From contig CAWIVZ010000009.1 in the NCBI GenBank assembly GCA_963839645.1, positions 434,001 through 498,000 of the forward strand: a stretch of 64,000 nt of DNA. The letters are read 5' to 3'. Origin of the DNA: PALSA-911 sp963839645 (GTDB lineage: Bacteria > Pseudomonadota > Alphaproteobacteria > Acetobacterales > Acetobacteraceae). Below the pieces are notes generated by a model. That model saw only the letters and a list, made by a program, of their open reading frames with translations. It did no database searches and was not told the origin of the DNA. A program made the position numbers and the translations under genes. This document shows, one piece after another, positions 1-8,739 of the stretch (position 1 is its first letter; each line of letters starts with the position of its first letter).

Positions 1-62
1 ACGCAGGGAAACCCATCGAGTTTCCCGTCATATACACTCCCTGACGCCGCACGGTTTTTTCG

Positions 63-3000
63 TCACAGGTTCAGGTCGCCATCGATGCCGGATGGCCACC
101 AGGACCCGGTGGAACAGATTTGTTCCAGTTCAGGGCTGGGGGCGCGATACCAATAGGTCGAACTCTCGGCGCCGGCTTCGGATTTGCTCAGGGTGCCGAG
201 CAGGCTCGCCAGAGACACGCCGCGCCCCAGCCGCTCCAACTGGCTCCGCCGCAGCAGGTAGGGATGCTGCGTGTGCAGTTCGCGCATGACCGAGGGATGG
301 AAACCGAAAATTTCCAGCACCGTCGCGGAACGCTGCGCCACGAACTCGAATGCCGCGTTCATGAGATTGTGCAGCACCTCGGGGCGGGTGGTGTCGTAGA
401 ACAGGTCCGTCACGATGAAATGGCCAGGTGCGGTGGTGGCGGGCTCCCGCAACGCCACATAGCCCAGCAGCTGGCCTGCTTCACGGCATGCCAGAGCATA
501 GGAGGGTCCGAGCAGCCGCGTCGGCTGGATATGACGCCAGTTCAACAGGTCGGCCGTGCGCACCACGCTGACCGCATGTTGGTTCTTCAACCTGTCCCAT
601 AGCGTGTCGAACTCCGTTCCGAAATGCTCGACCGGCTCGATATCAAGCGGTTCGCAGGCGAAGCGGATACGCGTCTGGTGCAAACCGGCGGCCAGCGCGG
701 CCCGCAGCCCGCCGACGAGCCCGAGCGCGAAGGGCGCCAGCATGGCGCCCGCCGCCTGGACGGGAGCCAGCTTCGCCAGGCGATGAAGCCGGCCCGGATG
801 ATCGCTCTGACCGATTTTCCAGCGAACCAGCGCCCGCGCATCCAGCAGCCACAACAGGCGCTGGTCGAAATCATCGAGCGGGATCTTGCGCATGCCGAAA
901 TTGCTGCTGCTGTGCATCCCGCTGGTGATCGCGTTCGCGGTGGTGTTGAGCAGGAAACGGTCCTTCGCCCATTCCAGATAGGTGGAAAGCAGCGTCAGCC
1001 CCCCCTTGCCGAAGCCGGGCTCGACCGCCCAGGTTGTCGGGGACATGGCCGGATAGCTCTCGCCGCCGACCCAAATCCGCAACGGCACCAATCCATGAAA
1101 ACCGACAATGCGCCCGGCTGGCGTGGCGAGCACCCAGCCGAACGGATCTTGCGGGCCGCGGAACGGATTGTTCAGCCAGCGATGCTCGCACAGTTCGCGG
1201 AACTCGCTTACCGAGGCCCTGGCGTAAGCTGGAAACACGCTGGCGCATACGGCCAGAATGCCCGGTACGTCGTCGAGGGTCGCCAGCCGGCATATCGCAT
1301 CCGCCGACGCGGTGGCCCGCGCGCGTGCCGGCCGCGGTGGACCGATGTCCAGGGCCAGTACCCCGGAAGCGGCAGCAGGAGCCTGGCCGCCGTCTTCCAC
1401 GCGGACCCCTTGGGCCCGCAGGATGCGGGCGAATTCTTCCACCGTGAAATGATCCAGCACCTGGTCGAGCGTGACCTTGATCTTGAACGCCGATTCCACG
1501 CGCAGAACCAGGTTCATCGCGAGGAGGGAGTTGCCGCCGCTGTCGAAGAAATCGTCCTGGATGCCGATCTCCGGGTCCTTGAGGACCGCCCGCCAGATCG
1601 CACACAGGCGATTTTCCAGTTCGTCGCGCGGCTCTACCACCGTATGGACGACCGGCCGCAGTAGATTGAGGCGCTTGCGATCGACCTTGCCGTTCGCCGA
1701 CAGCGGCAGCGCCTCCACGAAGAAAAAGGACGACGGGATCATGGCGAGCGGCAATTTGCGCCGCAGGAAGCTACGGAGATCGCGCTCGGTCAGCGCGCTG
1801 CCGGCCGCCGGGATCACATAGGCCACGAGCACGGCTTCGCCGTCCGCATCGTCCACCGCGGCGGCGGCGGCCTCCACCGCATCGTGCGCCTGGATATGCT
1901 TTTCCACCTCGCCCAGTTCGATCCGCACCCCCCGGACCTTGACCTGATCGTCGATGCGGCCGAGGAAATCGATGCTGCCATCGGGAAGGAAACGGCACCG
2001 GTCGCCGGTGCGGTACATCCGCGCCTCACCTGCCGTGTTGAAAGGGTTGGGCAGGAACGTTTCGGCGGTGAGATCCGGACGATTGAGATAGCCGCGCCCG
2101 ACGCAAATCCCGCCGATGAAGAGCTCGCCCGCAACCCCGGGCGGCACCGGATTCAGATCGGGGCCGAGGATGTACAGTTCCGTGTTGTCGATCGCATAGC
2201 CGATCGGCACGGAGTCACGTGTGTCGTCACGCCGGCAGGGCCAGCGGGTAACGCCGATCGAACATTCCGTCGGGCCATAGGAGTTGCACACCTCCGACGT
2301 CAGCCGTTTGAAAAACAGCGACTGCAGGGTGCTGCTCAGCACCTCGCCGCCACACATCACGTGGCGCAGGGCGCTCAGATCCGGCAATTCCGGCAGTTCG
2401 AGGAACGATCGCATCAGTGAAGGGACGAACTGCGCGACGCTGACGCGGGTCTCCGCCATCAGCGCTGCGAGATAGGCCGGGTCGTGCTGGCGGTCACTGT
2501 CCGCGAGAACCAGCCGCGCACCGCTGATCAGCGGCAGGAAAAGCTCCCAGGCGGAGACATCAAAGGTCAAAGGCGCCTTCTTGAGCACGACGTCGGCGGG
2601 TATCACCTCGAACGTGTTGCGCATCCAGACGAGCCAGTTGACGACCCCGCGATGCGGAACCATTACGCCCTTGGGTTGGCCCGTCGACCCGGATGTGTAG
2701 ATGACATAAGCAAGATCGCCATTTTCGACGCTCGCGCCTTGGGAATACGTTCTTGAATTGCTGTCGTTGGATACGCCGCACGTAGCCTCACCCACGTCGA
2801 TGACATGCGCATCTCCTGCAGTCAGGCTTCGGCGGTTTGTCAGGACCACGCCCAGGTGGGCGTCCGACACAAGGAATTCCATCCTCTCCCGCGGCAGGCG
2901 CGGGTCGATCGGGACATAGGCCCCACCCGCCTTGAGGATCCCCAGCAGTCCGACGACCATTTCAGTCGACCGCTTCATTGCGATACCGACAAGGGAGCCG

Positions 3001-3233
3001 ATCCCGACGCCACATTGGCGGAGTGAATCGGCAAGAAGGTCCGCCCGTCGATTCAACTCCTGGTAGCTGAGACTATTACCCTGGTAGACAACAGCCGTGG
3101 CATCCGGCGTTCGTTTCGACCATGCCTCAATGATCGCGTGAAGACAGAGATCAAGGTCACCGTCGTTCGACCCTACGAGTGACACCTGCCTTGGTTCAAG
3201 CTGCTTGTGATCTGAAATATCATGATCCAACAC
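63..3233 (-). CDS. NRPS-like adenylation / carrier / GNAT-type acyltransferase protein
   Basis: A 1056-residue protein in three parts. Residues ~35-525 are an amino-acid adenylation domain with core motifs YTSGSTGQPKG (179-189), FDVSAWE (224-230), NSYGPTE (317-323), YRTGD (407-411) and NGKVDR (514-519). Residues ~535-608 are a peptidyl carrier domain; Ser569 in DSGGNSL should carry phosphopantetheine. Residues ~646-1056 resemble the long GNAT-type acyltransferases of exopolysaccharide loci. No condensation, thioesterase or reductase domain is present. By eye alignment to GrsA the specificity residues read D-V-W-Q-M-G-S-I-G, which I cannot assign. Inference: it activates an amino acid, holds it on its own carrier and passes it to an amine or alcohol. 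The start is GTG with GAGG five bases upstream. The gene is monocistronic; its product is unknown. Confidence 0.88.
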   Translation of the reverse strand: MLDHDISDHKQLEPRQVSLVGSNDGDLDLCLHAIIEAWSKRTPDATAVVYQGNSLSYQELNRRADLLADSLRQCGVGIGSLVGIAMKRSTEMVVGLLGILKAGGAYVPIDPRLPRERMEFLVSDAHLGVVLTNRRSLTAGDAHVIDVGEATCGVSNDSNSRTYSQGASVENGDLAYVIYTSGSTGQPKGVMVPHRGVVNWLVWMRNTFEVIPADVVLKKAPLTFDVSAWELFLPLISGARLVLADSDRQHDPAYLAALMAETRVSVAQFVPSLMRSFLELPELPDLSALRHVMCGGEVLSSTLQSLFFKRLTSEVCNSYGPTECSIGVTRWPCRRDDTRDSVPIGYAIDNTELYILGPDLNPVPPGVAGELFIGGICVGRGYLNRPDLTAETFLPNPFNTAGEARMYRTGDRCRFLPDGSIDFLGRIDDQVKVRGVRIELGEVEKHIQAHDAVEAAAAAVDDADGEAVLVAYVIPAAGSALTERDLRSFLRRKLPLAMIPSSFFFVEALPLSANGKVDRKRLNLLRPVVHTVVEPRDELENRLCAIWRAVLKDPEIGIQDDFFDSGGNSLLAMNLVLRVESAFKIKVTLDQVLDHFTVEEFARILRAQGVRVEDGGQAPAAASGVLALDIGPPRPARARATASADAICRLATLDDVPGILAVCASVFPAYARASVSEFRELCEHRWLNNPFRGPQDPFGWVLATPAGRIVGFHGLVPLRIWVGGESYPAMSPTTWAVEPGFGKGGLTLLSTYLEWAKDRFLLNTTANAITSGMHSSSNFGMRKIPLDDFDQRLLWLLDARALVRWKIGQSDHPGRLHRLAKLAPVQAAGAMLAPFALGLVGGLRAALAAGLHQTRIRFACEPLDIEPVEHFGTEFDTLWDRLKNQHAVSVVRTADLLNWRHIQPTRLLGPSYALACREAGQLLGYVALREPATTAPGHFIVTDLFYDTTRPEVLHNLMNAAFEFVAQRSATVLEIFGFHPSVMRELHTQHPYLLRRSQLERLGRGVSLASLLGTLSKSEAGAESSTYWYRAPSPELEQICSTGSWWPSGIDGDLNL

Positions 3234-3660
3234 TAGAACCTCACATCATATGCGGGTCGCTGGCCGATCCATATGCCGCTCCAGGGGACCGACCTATCCC
3301 AGGTCGTTTCACAACCTATGCGCGTAACGCAGTCAAGAAAACCGCTCTCGATCGCAAAAACCAACGCCATGGGAAATGTCACATGTGCAACAGCCTGCGT
3401 CAATTGGAAATGCATCCTTCACGCGCCTTTCGGCTGCGGCGCTACGTGAACCGGCCAGCTTGCAGAAAATAATCGGCGATGACGGCACGCCCCGCTTCAT
3501 CCCCACAGGTGAAAGCGGACCGCCTGGGCCTCGTCAGGAACAGCATATCTCCATTATGCCGTCAGCCATCGCCGACCGCGCCCGGCTCCAGGGCAGCGCG
3601 CGCACCTGAGTTGCGGCGTCCCGAGCTCACGGCCGGCGCCCTCGCCTTTTGCGGCCCGCC
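3234..3660. other. Intergenic region upstream of the NRPS-like gene
   Basis: About 430 bases between the NRPS-like gene and the thioesterase gene. It has no convincing gene: the short open frames lack a ribosome site and any recognisable product. It presumably holds the NRPS-like promoter, but I see no clear -35/-10 pair. It looks less GC-rich than its neighbours. Confidence 0.5.
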
Positions 3661-4050
3661 CTACTCCGTGACCGGCCTCGGCTGCCCCTGTGTGTCGACC
3701 GCCACCATCACGAATTCCGCGGCCGTCACCTTGACCCGCGCGCCCTGGTTCTGGCGCAGCACCCAGGCTTCCACATGAAGGGTGATCGACGTCCGCCCGA
3801 TACGGTTCAGCGAGGTATAGCAGCACACCACGTCGCCGACATGCACCGGTTGCAGGAACGCCAGATTGGATACCGCGGCCGTAGCCACCCTTCCCTTGGC
3901 GATGCTGCCTGCCGCGACGCCGGCCGCCACGTCCATCAGCGACATCAGCCAGCCGCCGAAGATCTGCCCATGCGGATTGGTGTCGGCGGGCATCGCGACG
4001 GTGCGCAGCGCCAGTTCGCCCACAGGTTCGTCGTTCTCGCTTTCCGCCAT
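3661..4050 (-). CDS. Acyl-CoA thioesterase, hotdog fold (YciA-like)
   Basis: A 129-residue single hotdog domain. It hydrolyses acyl-CoA to free acid and CoA in the cytoplasm. The segment MPADTNPHGQIFGGWLMSL, with the catalytic-region Asp/Asn and the long helix that follows (MDVAAG), is the family signature, and the length is typical of YciA-type enzymes. The ATG at 4050 is chosen because AGGAG lies six bases upstream; a TTG two codons earlier is possible. The gene diverges from the monooxygenase gene and appears monocistronic. The natural acyl chain cannot be told from sequence. Confidence 0.88.
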   Translation of the reverse strand: MAESENDEPVGELALRTVAMPADTNPHGQIFGGWLMSLMDVAAGVAAGSIAKGRVATAAVSNLAFLQPVHVGDVVCCYTSLNRIGRTSITLHVEAWVLRQNQGARVKVTAAEFVMVAVDTQGQPRPVTE

Positions 4051-4238
4051 GCCCAACTCCTGGATGTTGTTCCACTATAGGCGTGGGCTGAAACCGGGAC
4101 CAAGCCGGTTCGCGTCGCGATGGCCATCCACGCGGCCGAGGGGCTGGCTATGGGGCGGGGTTGCGTCCGCTGTTCGAACGGGCATCATCCCCACCGAGCC
4201 ACGCGTCCTGGCCAAGAAAACCTGCACAGAGCCCCCAC

Positions 4239-6026
4239 ATGAACCATGTCACTTCCGCCGTTCTGGAAACCTCCGCCGCCGATCAGGCGCGTGGCGCTAT
4301 CGGCCAATGGCTGGGGCGGTTCGAGACGGCCTTGCGCGCCACGGACAAAGCGGGACTGGCCGGCCTGTTTGCGCCGGAATGCCATTACCGTGACCTGCTG
4401 GCGTTTTCCTGGACCATCCAGCCAGCCGAAGGGGTCGGGCCGATCGTCGATCTGCTGGCGGAGGCACAGCCCGGGATCCGGGCGGAAAACTTTGTTGTCT
4501 CGGAGAAACGCACGGCGCCGCGCCGGGTGAAGCGGCTGGGGATCGAGGTGTTCGAGGGCATCTTCCAGTTCGAAACAGCACTCGGCCGTGGCCACGGAGT
4601 GGTTCGGCTGTTGGCGAACGATCCCGGCCTGGCCTGGGTGCTGCACACCTCGCTCGATGAGCTGAAAGGCCATGAGGAGAAGATCGACGACAACCGGCCG
4701 AGCGGGGCTGCCTATTCGCGCAATTTCGGCGGGGAGAACTGGCTGGACCAGCGCAACAGGGCGAGCGCCTTCGCCGACCGCGATCCGGTGGTGCTGGTGG
4801 TGGGCGGCGGGCAATCGGGCCTGGCGATCGCGGCACGGCTGGGCCAGCTCGACGTCGACACCCTGGTCGTGGAACGCAACGCCCGTATCGGCGACAACTG
4901 GCGGGTGCGCTACCATTCCCTGGCCCTGCACAACCAGATCGACGTGAACCACCTGCCCTACGTGAAGTTCCCGCCGAACTGGCCGCGCTACATCCCGAAG
5001 GACATGCTGGCCAACTGGCTGGAAATGTACGCGGAGATGATGGAGGTGAATTGCTGGACGGAAACGGAATTCCGGGAAGGCAGCACCTACGATCCCGCGA
5101 CGCAGGCATGGACCGTGACGCTGCGCCGCGCCGATGGCACCGAGCGTGTGATGCACCCGCGCCATATCGTTTTCGCCAACGGCACCAACGGCATCGCCCG
5201 GATACCGGACCTGCCCGGGCTGAAGGACTTTGCCGGCGACGTGATGCACTCGCACGGGTTCAAGAACGGCTCGGCCTGGCGCGGCAAGAAGGCGCTGGTG
5301 CTGGGCACCGGCAATAGCGGCCATGACGTGGCGCAGGACCTGCACAGCCATGACGTGGACACCACCATCATCCAGCGCGGATCCACCACCGTGGTCAGCA
5401 TCGAGCCCAGCGCACGGATGAACTACGGGCTGTACGAGGAAGGCAACCCGCTGGAAGATTGCGACCTGATCGCCACCGCCACCACCTATCCCCTGATGAT
5501 CCGCGGCTATCAGGCCGGGGTGAAGCGGATGGTCGAAGCCGACAAGGACCTGATCGCCGGGCTGATCGCCCGCGGCTTCCAGTACGACATCGGCGAGGAC
5601 GAGACCGGCCACCAGATGAAATACCGCCGGCGCTGCGGCGGCTATTACCTGGATGCCGGCTGTTCGCAGCTAATCATCGATGGCGAGGTCGGCTTGCTGC
5701 AATACGCCAACATCGATCGTTTCGTGCCGGATGGCGCCTTGTTGAAGGACGGCACGGTCCAGAAGGCCGACCTGCTGGTGCTGGCCACCGGGTACTATCC
5801 GCCGCAGGAAGTGATCCGCCGCCTGCTCGGCGAGGAGGTGGCCGACCGCATCGGCTCGGTCTGGGGCATCGATGCGCAAGGCGAGATGGAGAACATGTGG
5901 AAGCGCACGGCGCAGGAAGGCCTGTGGTTCATGGGGGGTGGCCTGACGCAGTGCCGGGTCTATTCGCTGCACCTGGCCTTGCAGATCAAGGCGATCGAAC
6001 TGGGACTGATATCGAAAGCGGCGTGA
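4239..6026 (+). CDS. Flavin-containing monooxygenase with SnoaL/NTF2-like N-terminal domain
   Basis: A 595-residue FAD- and NAD(P)H-dependent monooxygenase. Residues ~1-150 look like a SnoaL/NTF2-type domain. An FAD Rossmann motif GGGQSG lies near residue 190, the FMO fingerprint F-x-G-x3-H-x3-F (FAGDVMHSHGF) near 330, and an NADPH motif GTGNSG near 352. Family members oxygenate soft nucleophiles or carry out Baeyer-Villiger or oxidative decarboxylation reactions. The substrate here is unknown. The ATG at 4239 begins where homology plausibly starts; an open frame continues 26 codons upstream without family features. It faces the gene that follows (convergent). No operon partner is evident. 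Confidence 0.88.
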   Translation: MNHVTSAVLETSAADQARGAIGQWLGRFETALRATDKAGLAGLFAPECHYRDLLAFSWTIQPAEGVGPIVDLLAEAQPGIRAENFVVSEKRTAPRRVKRLGIEVFEGIFQFETALGRGHGVVRLLANDPGLAWVLHTSLDELKGHEEKIDDNRPSGAAYSRNFGGENWLDQRNRASAFADRDPVVLVVGGGQSGLAIAARLGQLDVDTLVVERNARIGDNWRVRYHSLALHNQIDVNHLPYVKFPPNWPRYIPKDMLANWLEMYAEMMEVNCWTETEFREGSTYDPATQAWTVTLRRADGTERVMHPRHIVFANGTNGIARIPDLPGLKDFAGDVMHSHGFKNGSAWRGKKALVLGTGNSGHDVAQDLHSHDVDTTIIQRGSTTVVSIEPSARMNYGLYEEGNPLEDCDLIATATTYPLMIRGYQAGVKRMVEADKDLIAGLIARGFQYDIGEDETGHQMKYRRRCGGYYLDAGCSQLIIDGEVGLLQYANIDRFVPDGALLKDGTVQKADLLVLATGYYPPQEVIRRLLGEEVADRIGSVWGIDAQGEMENMWKRTAQEGLWFMGGGLTQCRVYSLHLALQIKAIELGLISKAA

Positions 6027-6051
6027 TCCGGCGGCGGGCGGTACAGACCGC

Positions 6052-7377
6052 TCAGCCGGCGGCCGGGTGGCGCTGCAGAAATGCGTCGATGATGGGCGCC
6101 AGCGGCTCGGCCGGTTCCTCCGCGAACTCATAGCGCACGCGCACGGCGGGCTGGCGGATCGGCATCAGCGCCGCCAGGTCGATCGGCGTCGCGACCACGA
6201 TGAGCTCCGCCTCCGACGCCGCGATCGTGGCGGCCATGTCGCGCCGCTGCGCCTCGCTGTATCCCATCGCCGGAAGCACCCGGCCGATATGCGGATATTG
6301 CGCGAACACCCGCAACAGATCGGGCGGCGCGGACAGGCGGGGGTCGACCAGTTCGGCGGCGCCGGCCGTCAGCGCGGCAGCGGCGCCGGCGCCCTGCGCC
6401 ATGCCGCCATGGGTGATCGTCGGGCCGTCCTCGATCACCAGCACGCGCCGGCCTCGGACCGCCTGCGGGTCATCCAGCCGCACCGGGAGACTGCCGCGGA
6501 TGATGGCGGCACGAGGATTGACCGCGCGCAGGCGTGTCCGCAGGGCTTCCACGTCCGCCGGCGGTGCCGCGTTGGCCTTGTTCACCACCAGCACATCCGC
6601 CATGCGGGCGATCGTCTCGCCGGGATGATGTGTCGTCACCTGGTCCGGCCGCAAAGCGTCGGCCACGCCGATATGCAGGTCGGGGCGGATGAACGGGAAA
6701 TCGTTGTTGCCGCCGTCCCAGACCAGAATATCCGCCTCCGCCGCGGCCGCCTGCAGGATGGCGGCATAGTCGACGCCGGCGAACACGATGTTGCCCTCGG
6801 CGACATGCGGTTCGTATTCCTCCCGCTCCTCGATGGTGCAGTCGGCGGCGTCCATGTCGGCCATCGAGGCGAAGCGTTGCACCCGTTCCATCGCCAGGTT
6901 GCCGTAGGGCATGGGATGGCGGATCACCGCGACACGCCGGCCACGGCGGCGCAAATGCGCGGCGAGCCAGCGCGAGATCGGCGACTTGCCGCACCCCGTG
7001 CGCAACCCGCTCACCGCGATCACCGGCCTCGGCGCCGCCAGCATTGTTCGTTGCGGCCCCAGCAGAAGAAAGTCGGCGCCGGCGGCCAGGGCACGGGACG
7101 CCAGGTGCATGACATGCGCGTGCGGCACATCGCTGTAGGCGAACACGACCTGGTCTATGGCCTCGGCGCGGCAGATTTCTTCCAGCCGCTCCTCGGCCAG
7201 GATCGGTATCCCCATGGGATAGCGCGGCCCCGCCAGGGACGCCGGATAGGGACGGTTGGCAATGCCCGGTATCTGCGCCGCCGTGAACGCGGCGACCACG
7301 CTCCCCGGGTCATCGCGATACACGGTATTGAAATTATGGAAATCCCGCCCCGCGGCACCCAGGATCAGAATCCGCAT
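6052..7377 (-). CDS. Cyclic 2,3-diphosphoglycerate synthetase-like P-loop GTPase
   Basis: A 441-residue protein opening with MRILILGAAGRDFHNFN, the hallmark of the cyclic 2,3-diphosphoglycerate synthetase family (COG2403 type). A P-loop-like SGLRTGCGKS lies at 123-132, followed by a conserved WDGGNNDFPF segment and an NKAN nucleotide-specificity motif. Archaeal members make the thermoprotectant cDPG; bacterial homologues are common but mostly uncharacterised, so the activity here is uncertain. Two small cytochrome c genes follow in the same direction (32 bases to the first), so they may be co-transcribed; no functional link is obvious. Confidence 0.82.
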   Translation of the reverse strand: MRILILGAAGRDFHNFNTVYRDDPGSVVAAFTAAQIPGIANRPYPASLAGPRYPMGIPILAEERLEEICRAEAIDQVVFAYSDVPHAHVMHLASRALAAGADFLLLGPQRTMLAAPRPVIAVSGLRTGCGKSPISRWLAAHLRRRGRRVAVIRHPMPYGNLAMERVQRFASMADMDAADCTIEEREEYEPHVAEGNIVFAGVDYAAILQAAAAEADILVWDGGNNDFPFIRPDLHIGVADALRPDQVTTHHPGETIARMADVLVVNKANAAPPADVEALRTRLRAVNPRAAIIRGSLPVRLDDPQAVRGRRVLVIEDGPTITHGGMAQGAGAAAALTAGAAELVDPRLSAPPDLLRVFAQYPHIGRVLPAMGYSEAQRRDMAATIAASEAELIVVATPIDLAALMPIRQPAVRVRYEFAEEPAEPLAPIIDAFLQRHPAAG

Positions 7378-7409
7378 GGCTTCCCCACCGTCTGTGGACG
7401 CCCGCCGAA

Positions 7410-7769
7410 CTATTTGCCGCGCAGGCTGAGGATGTAGGCGGAAATGTTGTCGATATCGTCCTGGCTCAGGTGCAGATCCGGCATCCGGTCATGCGGGGTT
7501 TGCAGGAAGGCATGCAGGGAAAGCACCGTGGTGGACTTCATGCGCGCGACGGCGGCGAAGGTCGGGGCGCCGTTGCTGATGCCCCGCTGCTGCGTCGGTC
7601 CGACCACGTGGCAGGCGCTGCACCAGGTTTCGGCCAGCTTGTGGCCCTCCGCTGTGTCCCCCGCCTCCTGCGCTCTCGCCGGCGGACCGCCGGCTGCGAG
7701 CAGGATTGCGCAGAGCAGCGGGAACACGGCGAAGCGAGTGGGGCGGGCCTTGTTCTTGAAATCGGTCAT
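7410..7769 (-). CDS. Small class I cytochrome c
   Basis: A 119-residue secreted haem protein. A Sec signal (hydrophobic FAVFPLLCAILLAAG, cleavage after ARAQ) is followed by one haem site CSACH and a likely axial Met in HDRMPDL near the C-terminus. It should act as a periplasmic single-electron carrier. The ATG at 7769 is chosen because AGGA lies a few bases upstream; the longer frame would place extra residues before the signal. It sits between the cDPG-synthetase-like gene and a second, similar cytochrome. Its partners are not encoded here. Confidence 0.85.
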   Translation of the reverse strand: MTDFKNKARPTRFAVFPLLCAILLAAGGPPARAQEAGDTAEGHKLAETWCSACHVVGPTQQRGISNGAPTFAAVARMKSTTVLSLHAFLQTPHDRMPDLHLSQDDIDNISAYILSLRGK

Positions 7770-7839
7770 CGGTCCTGTGCCTGGTTGGTGTCCGGGGTAT
7801 GGCGTTGCCGCAATCAAGGCCAATGGCGCATGTTCCTTG

Positions 7840-8433
7840 TCAGTGTCGATCGCGAAGGCTCATGATGTAGCTCACTATCGGGCCTATCTGGTAATCGGCC
7901 AAGGGAATCTCCGGCATTCCGCCATGCGGCGCCGCCAGGAAATCGTGCAACGACTTTGGCGTCGTCGCCGGCCGGTTGGCGATCACCCGAAACTCGGGGC
8001 CCGGTGGTACGTGTCTTGGCGCCAGGGCCTGTTCCGGTGCAACGACATGACAGGCCGTGCAGATCAGGAGGGCGAGGCCTCGCCCCTGGCGGATGTCCTG
8101 TTCGCCGGCGGTGACCGCCGGTTGTTGCGCGGGGGCAGACGCCGGACCTGGGGTTCCGACCGCCTGCGCCGCCGTCTGGTCGGCGGTGTGCTTGGCCGCG
8201 GCCGCGAGCGCCGCCGCCTGCTTCGCCTGGTCCACGGCCTGGCTCGCCGCCGAGCTTGCCTGGCCAGCGGCCGCCACGGCGCTCTCGGACGTCGCCTTGA
8301 CCGCTGCGATCTCTTGCCGCAGGGCCCGGACATCCTGCTGGCGTCGCCACGCCTCGACACCGACCGCGCCGATGGCCACGACGACGACCGCGCTCGCGAA
8401 AACCAGCACCCTTCCCGGCACGAACATCGACAT
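7840..8433 (-). CDS. Membrane-anchored cytochrome c with alanine-rich linker
   Basis: A 197-residue protein with an N-terminal membrane helix (VLVFASAVVVVAIGAVGV), an Ala/Gln/Lys-rich segment of about 60 residues likely to be coiled coil, then a cytochrome c domain with haem site CTACH and a C-terminal Met ligand in GGMPEIP. The C-terminal half resembles the neighbouring soluble cytochrome, so the pair may be an old duplication. The start is ATG at 8433 or the second Met at 8427, which has better spacing from GAGGG. The much longer open frame upstream is antisense to the amidohydrolase and is rejected. Confidence 0.8.
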   Translation of the reverse strand: MSMFVPGRVLVFASAVVVVAIGAVGVEAWRRQQDVRALRQEIAAVKATSESAVAAAGQASSAASQAVDQAKQAAALAAAAKHTADQTAAQAVGTPGPASAPAQQPAVTAGEQDIRQGRGLALLICTACHVVAPEQALAPRHVPPGPEFRVIANRPATTPKSLHDFLAAPHGGMPEIPLADYQIGPIVSYIMSLRDRH

Positions 8434-8739
8434 CACCCTCGAGACGCGTTCTCCACGATTGATCCTATGTCCATCGATGGCGGATAGCCAAACAGGAAAC
8501 GGCGGGTTTCGGACGCGCCTCTCGGATTTCAGGCCGGCTGGATCAGTACAGTTTCCAACCATGCTGTGCATTGGCCCATGAGGCTGTCCGGGTCCGAGCG
8601 TCACCCACGATGTCTGCGCGGTGATTGTATAGCAGGTGGGTGGGGCCTCCCAGGGCCCCGAGGGGAGCCGCGCGCCTTCGTGGCCCGGCCATTTCTGTGC
8701 GCTTGAACGATCCAATCGACGTCGGATAGTCTCACTGCC
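8434..8739. other. Divergent intergenic region
   Basis: About 306 bases between the membrane cytochrome c gene and the amidohydrolase gene. It should hold both promoters. The only candidate I can point to is TTGAAC (8703-8708), 16 bases, GATAGT (8725-8730), just before the amidohydrolase ATG. Nothing else is recognisable. Confidence 0.4.

Noticed and set aside
6..26. GGGAAAC...GTTTCCC hairpin as the terminator of the NRPS-like gene
   Set aside because: Only seven pairs and no T-rich tail on the transcribed strand; too weak to call.
3233..3415. Short ORF of 60 codons upstream of the NRPS-like gene
   Set aside because: No ribosome site, no recognisable features; expected by chance in a 430-base gap.
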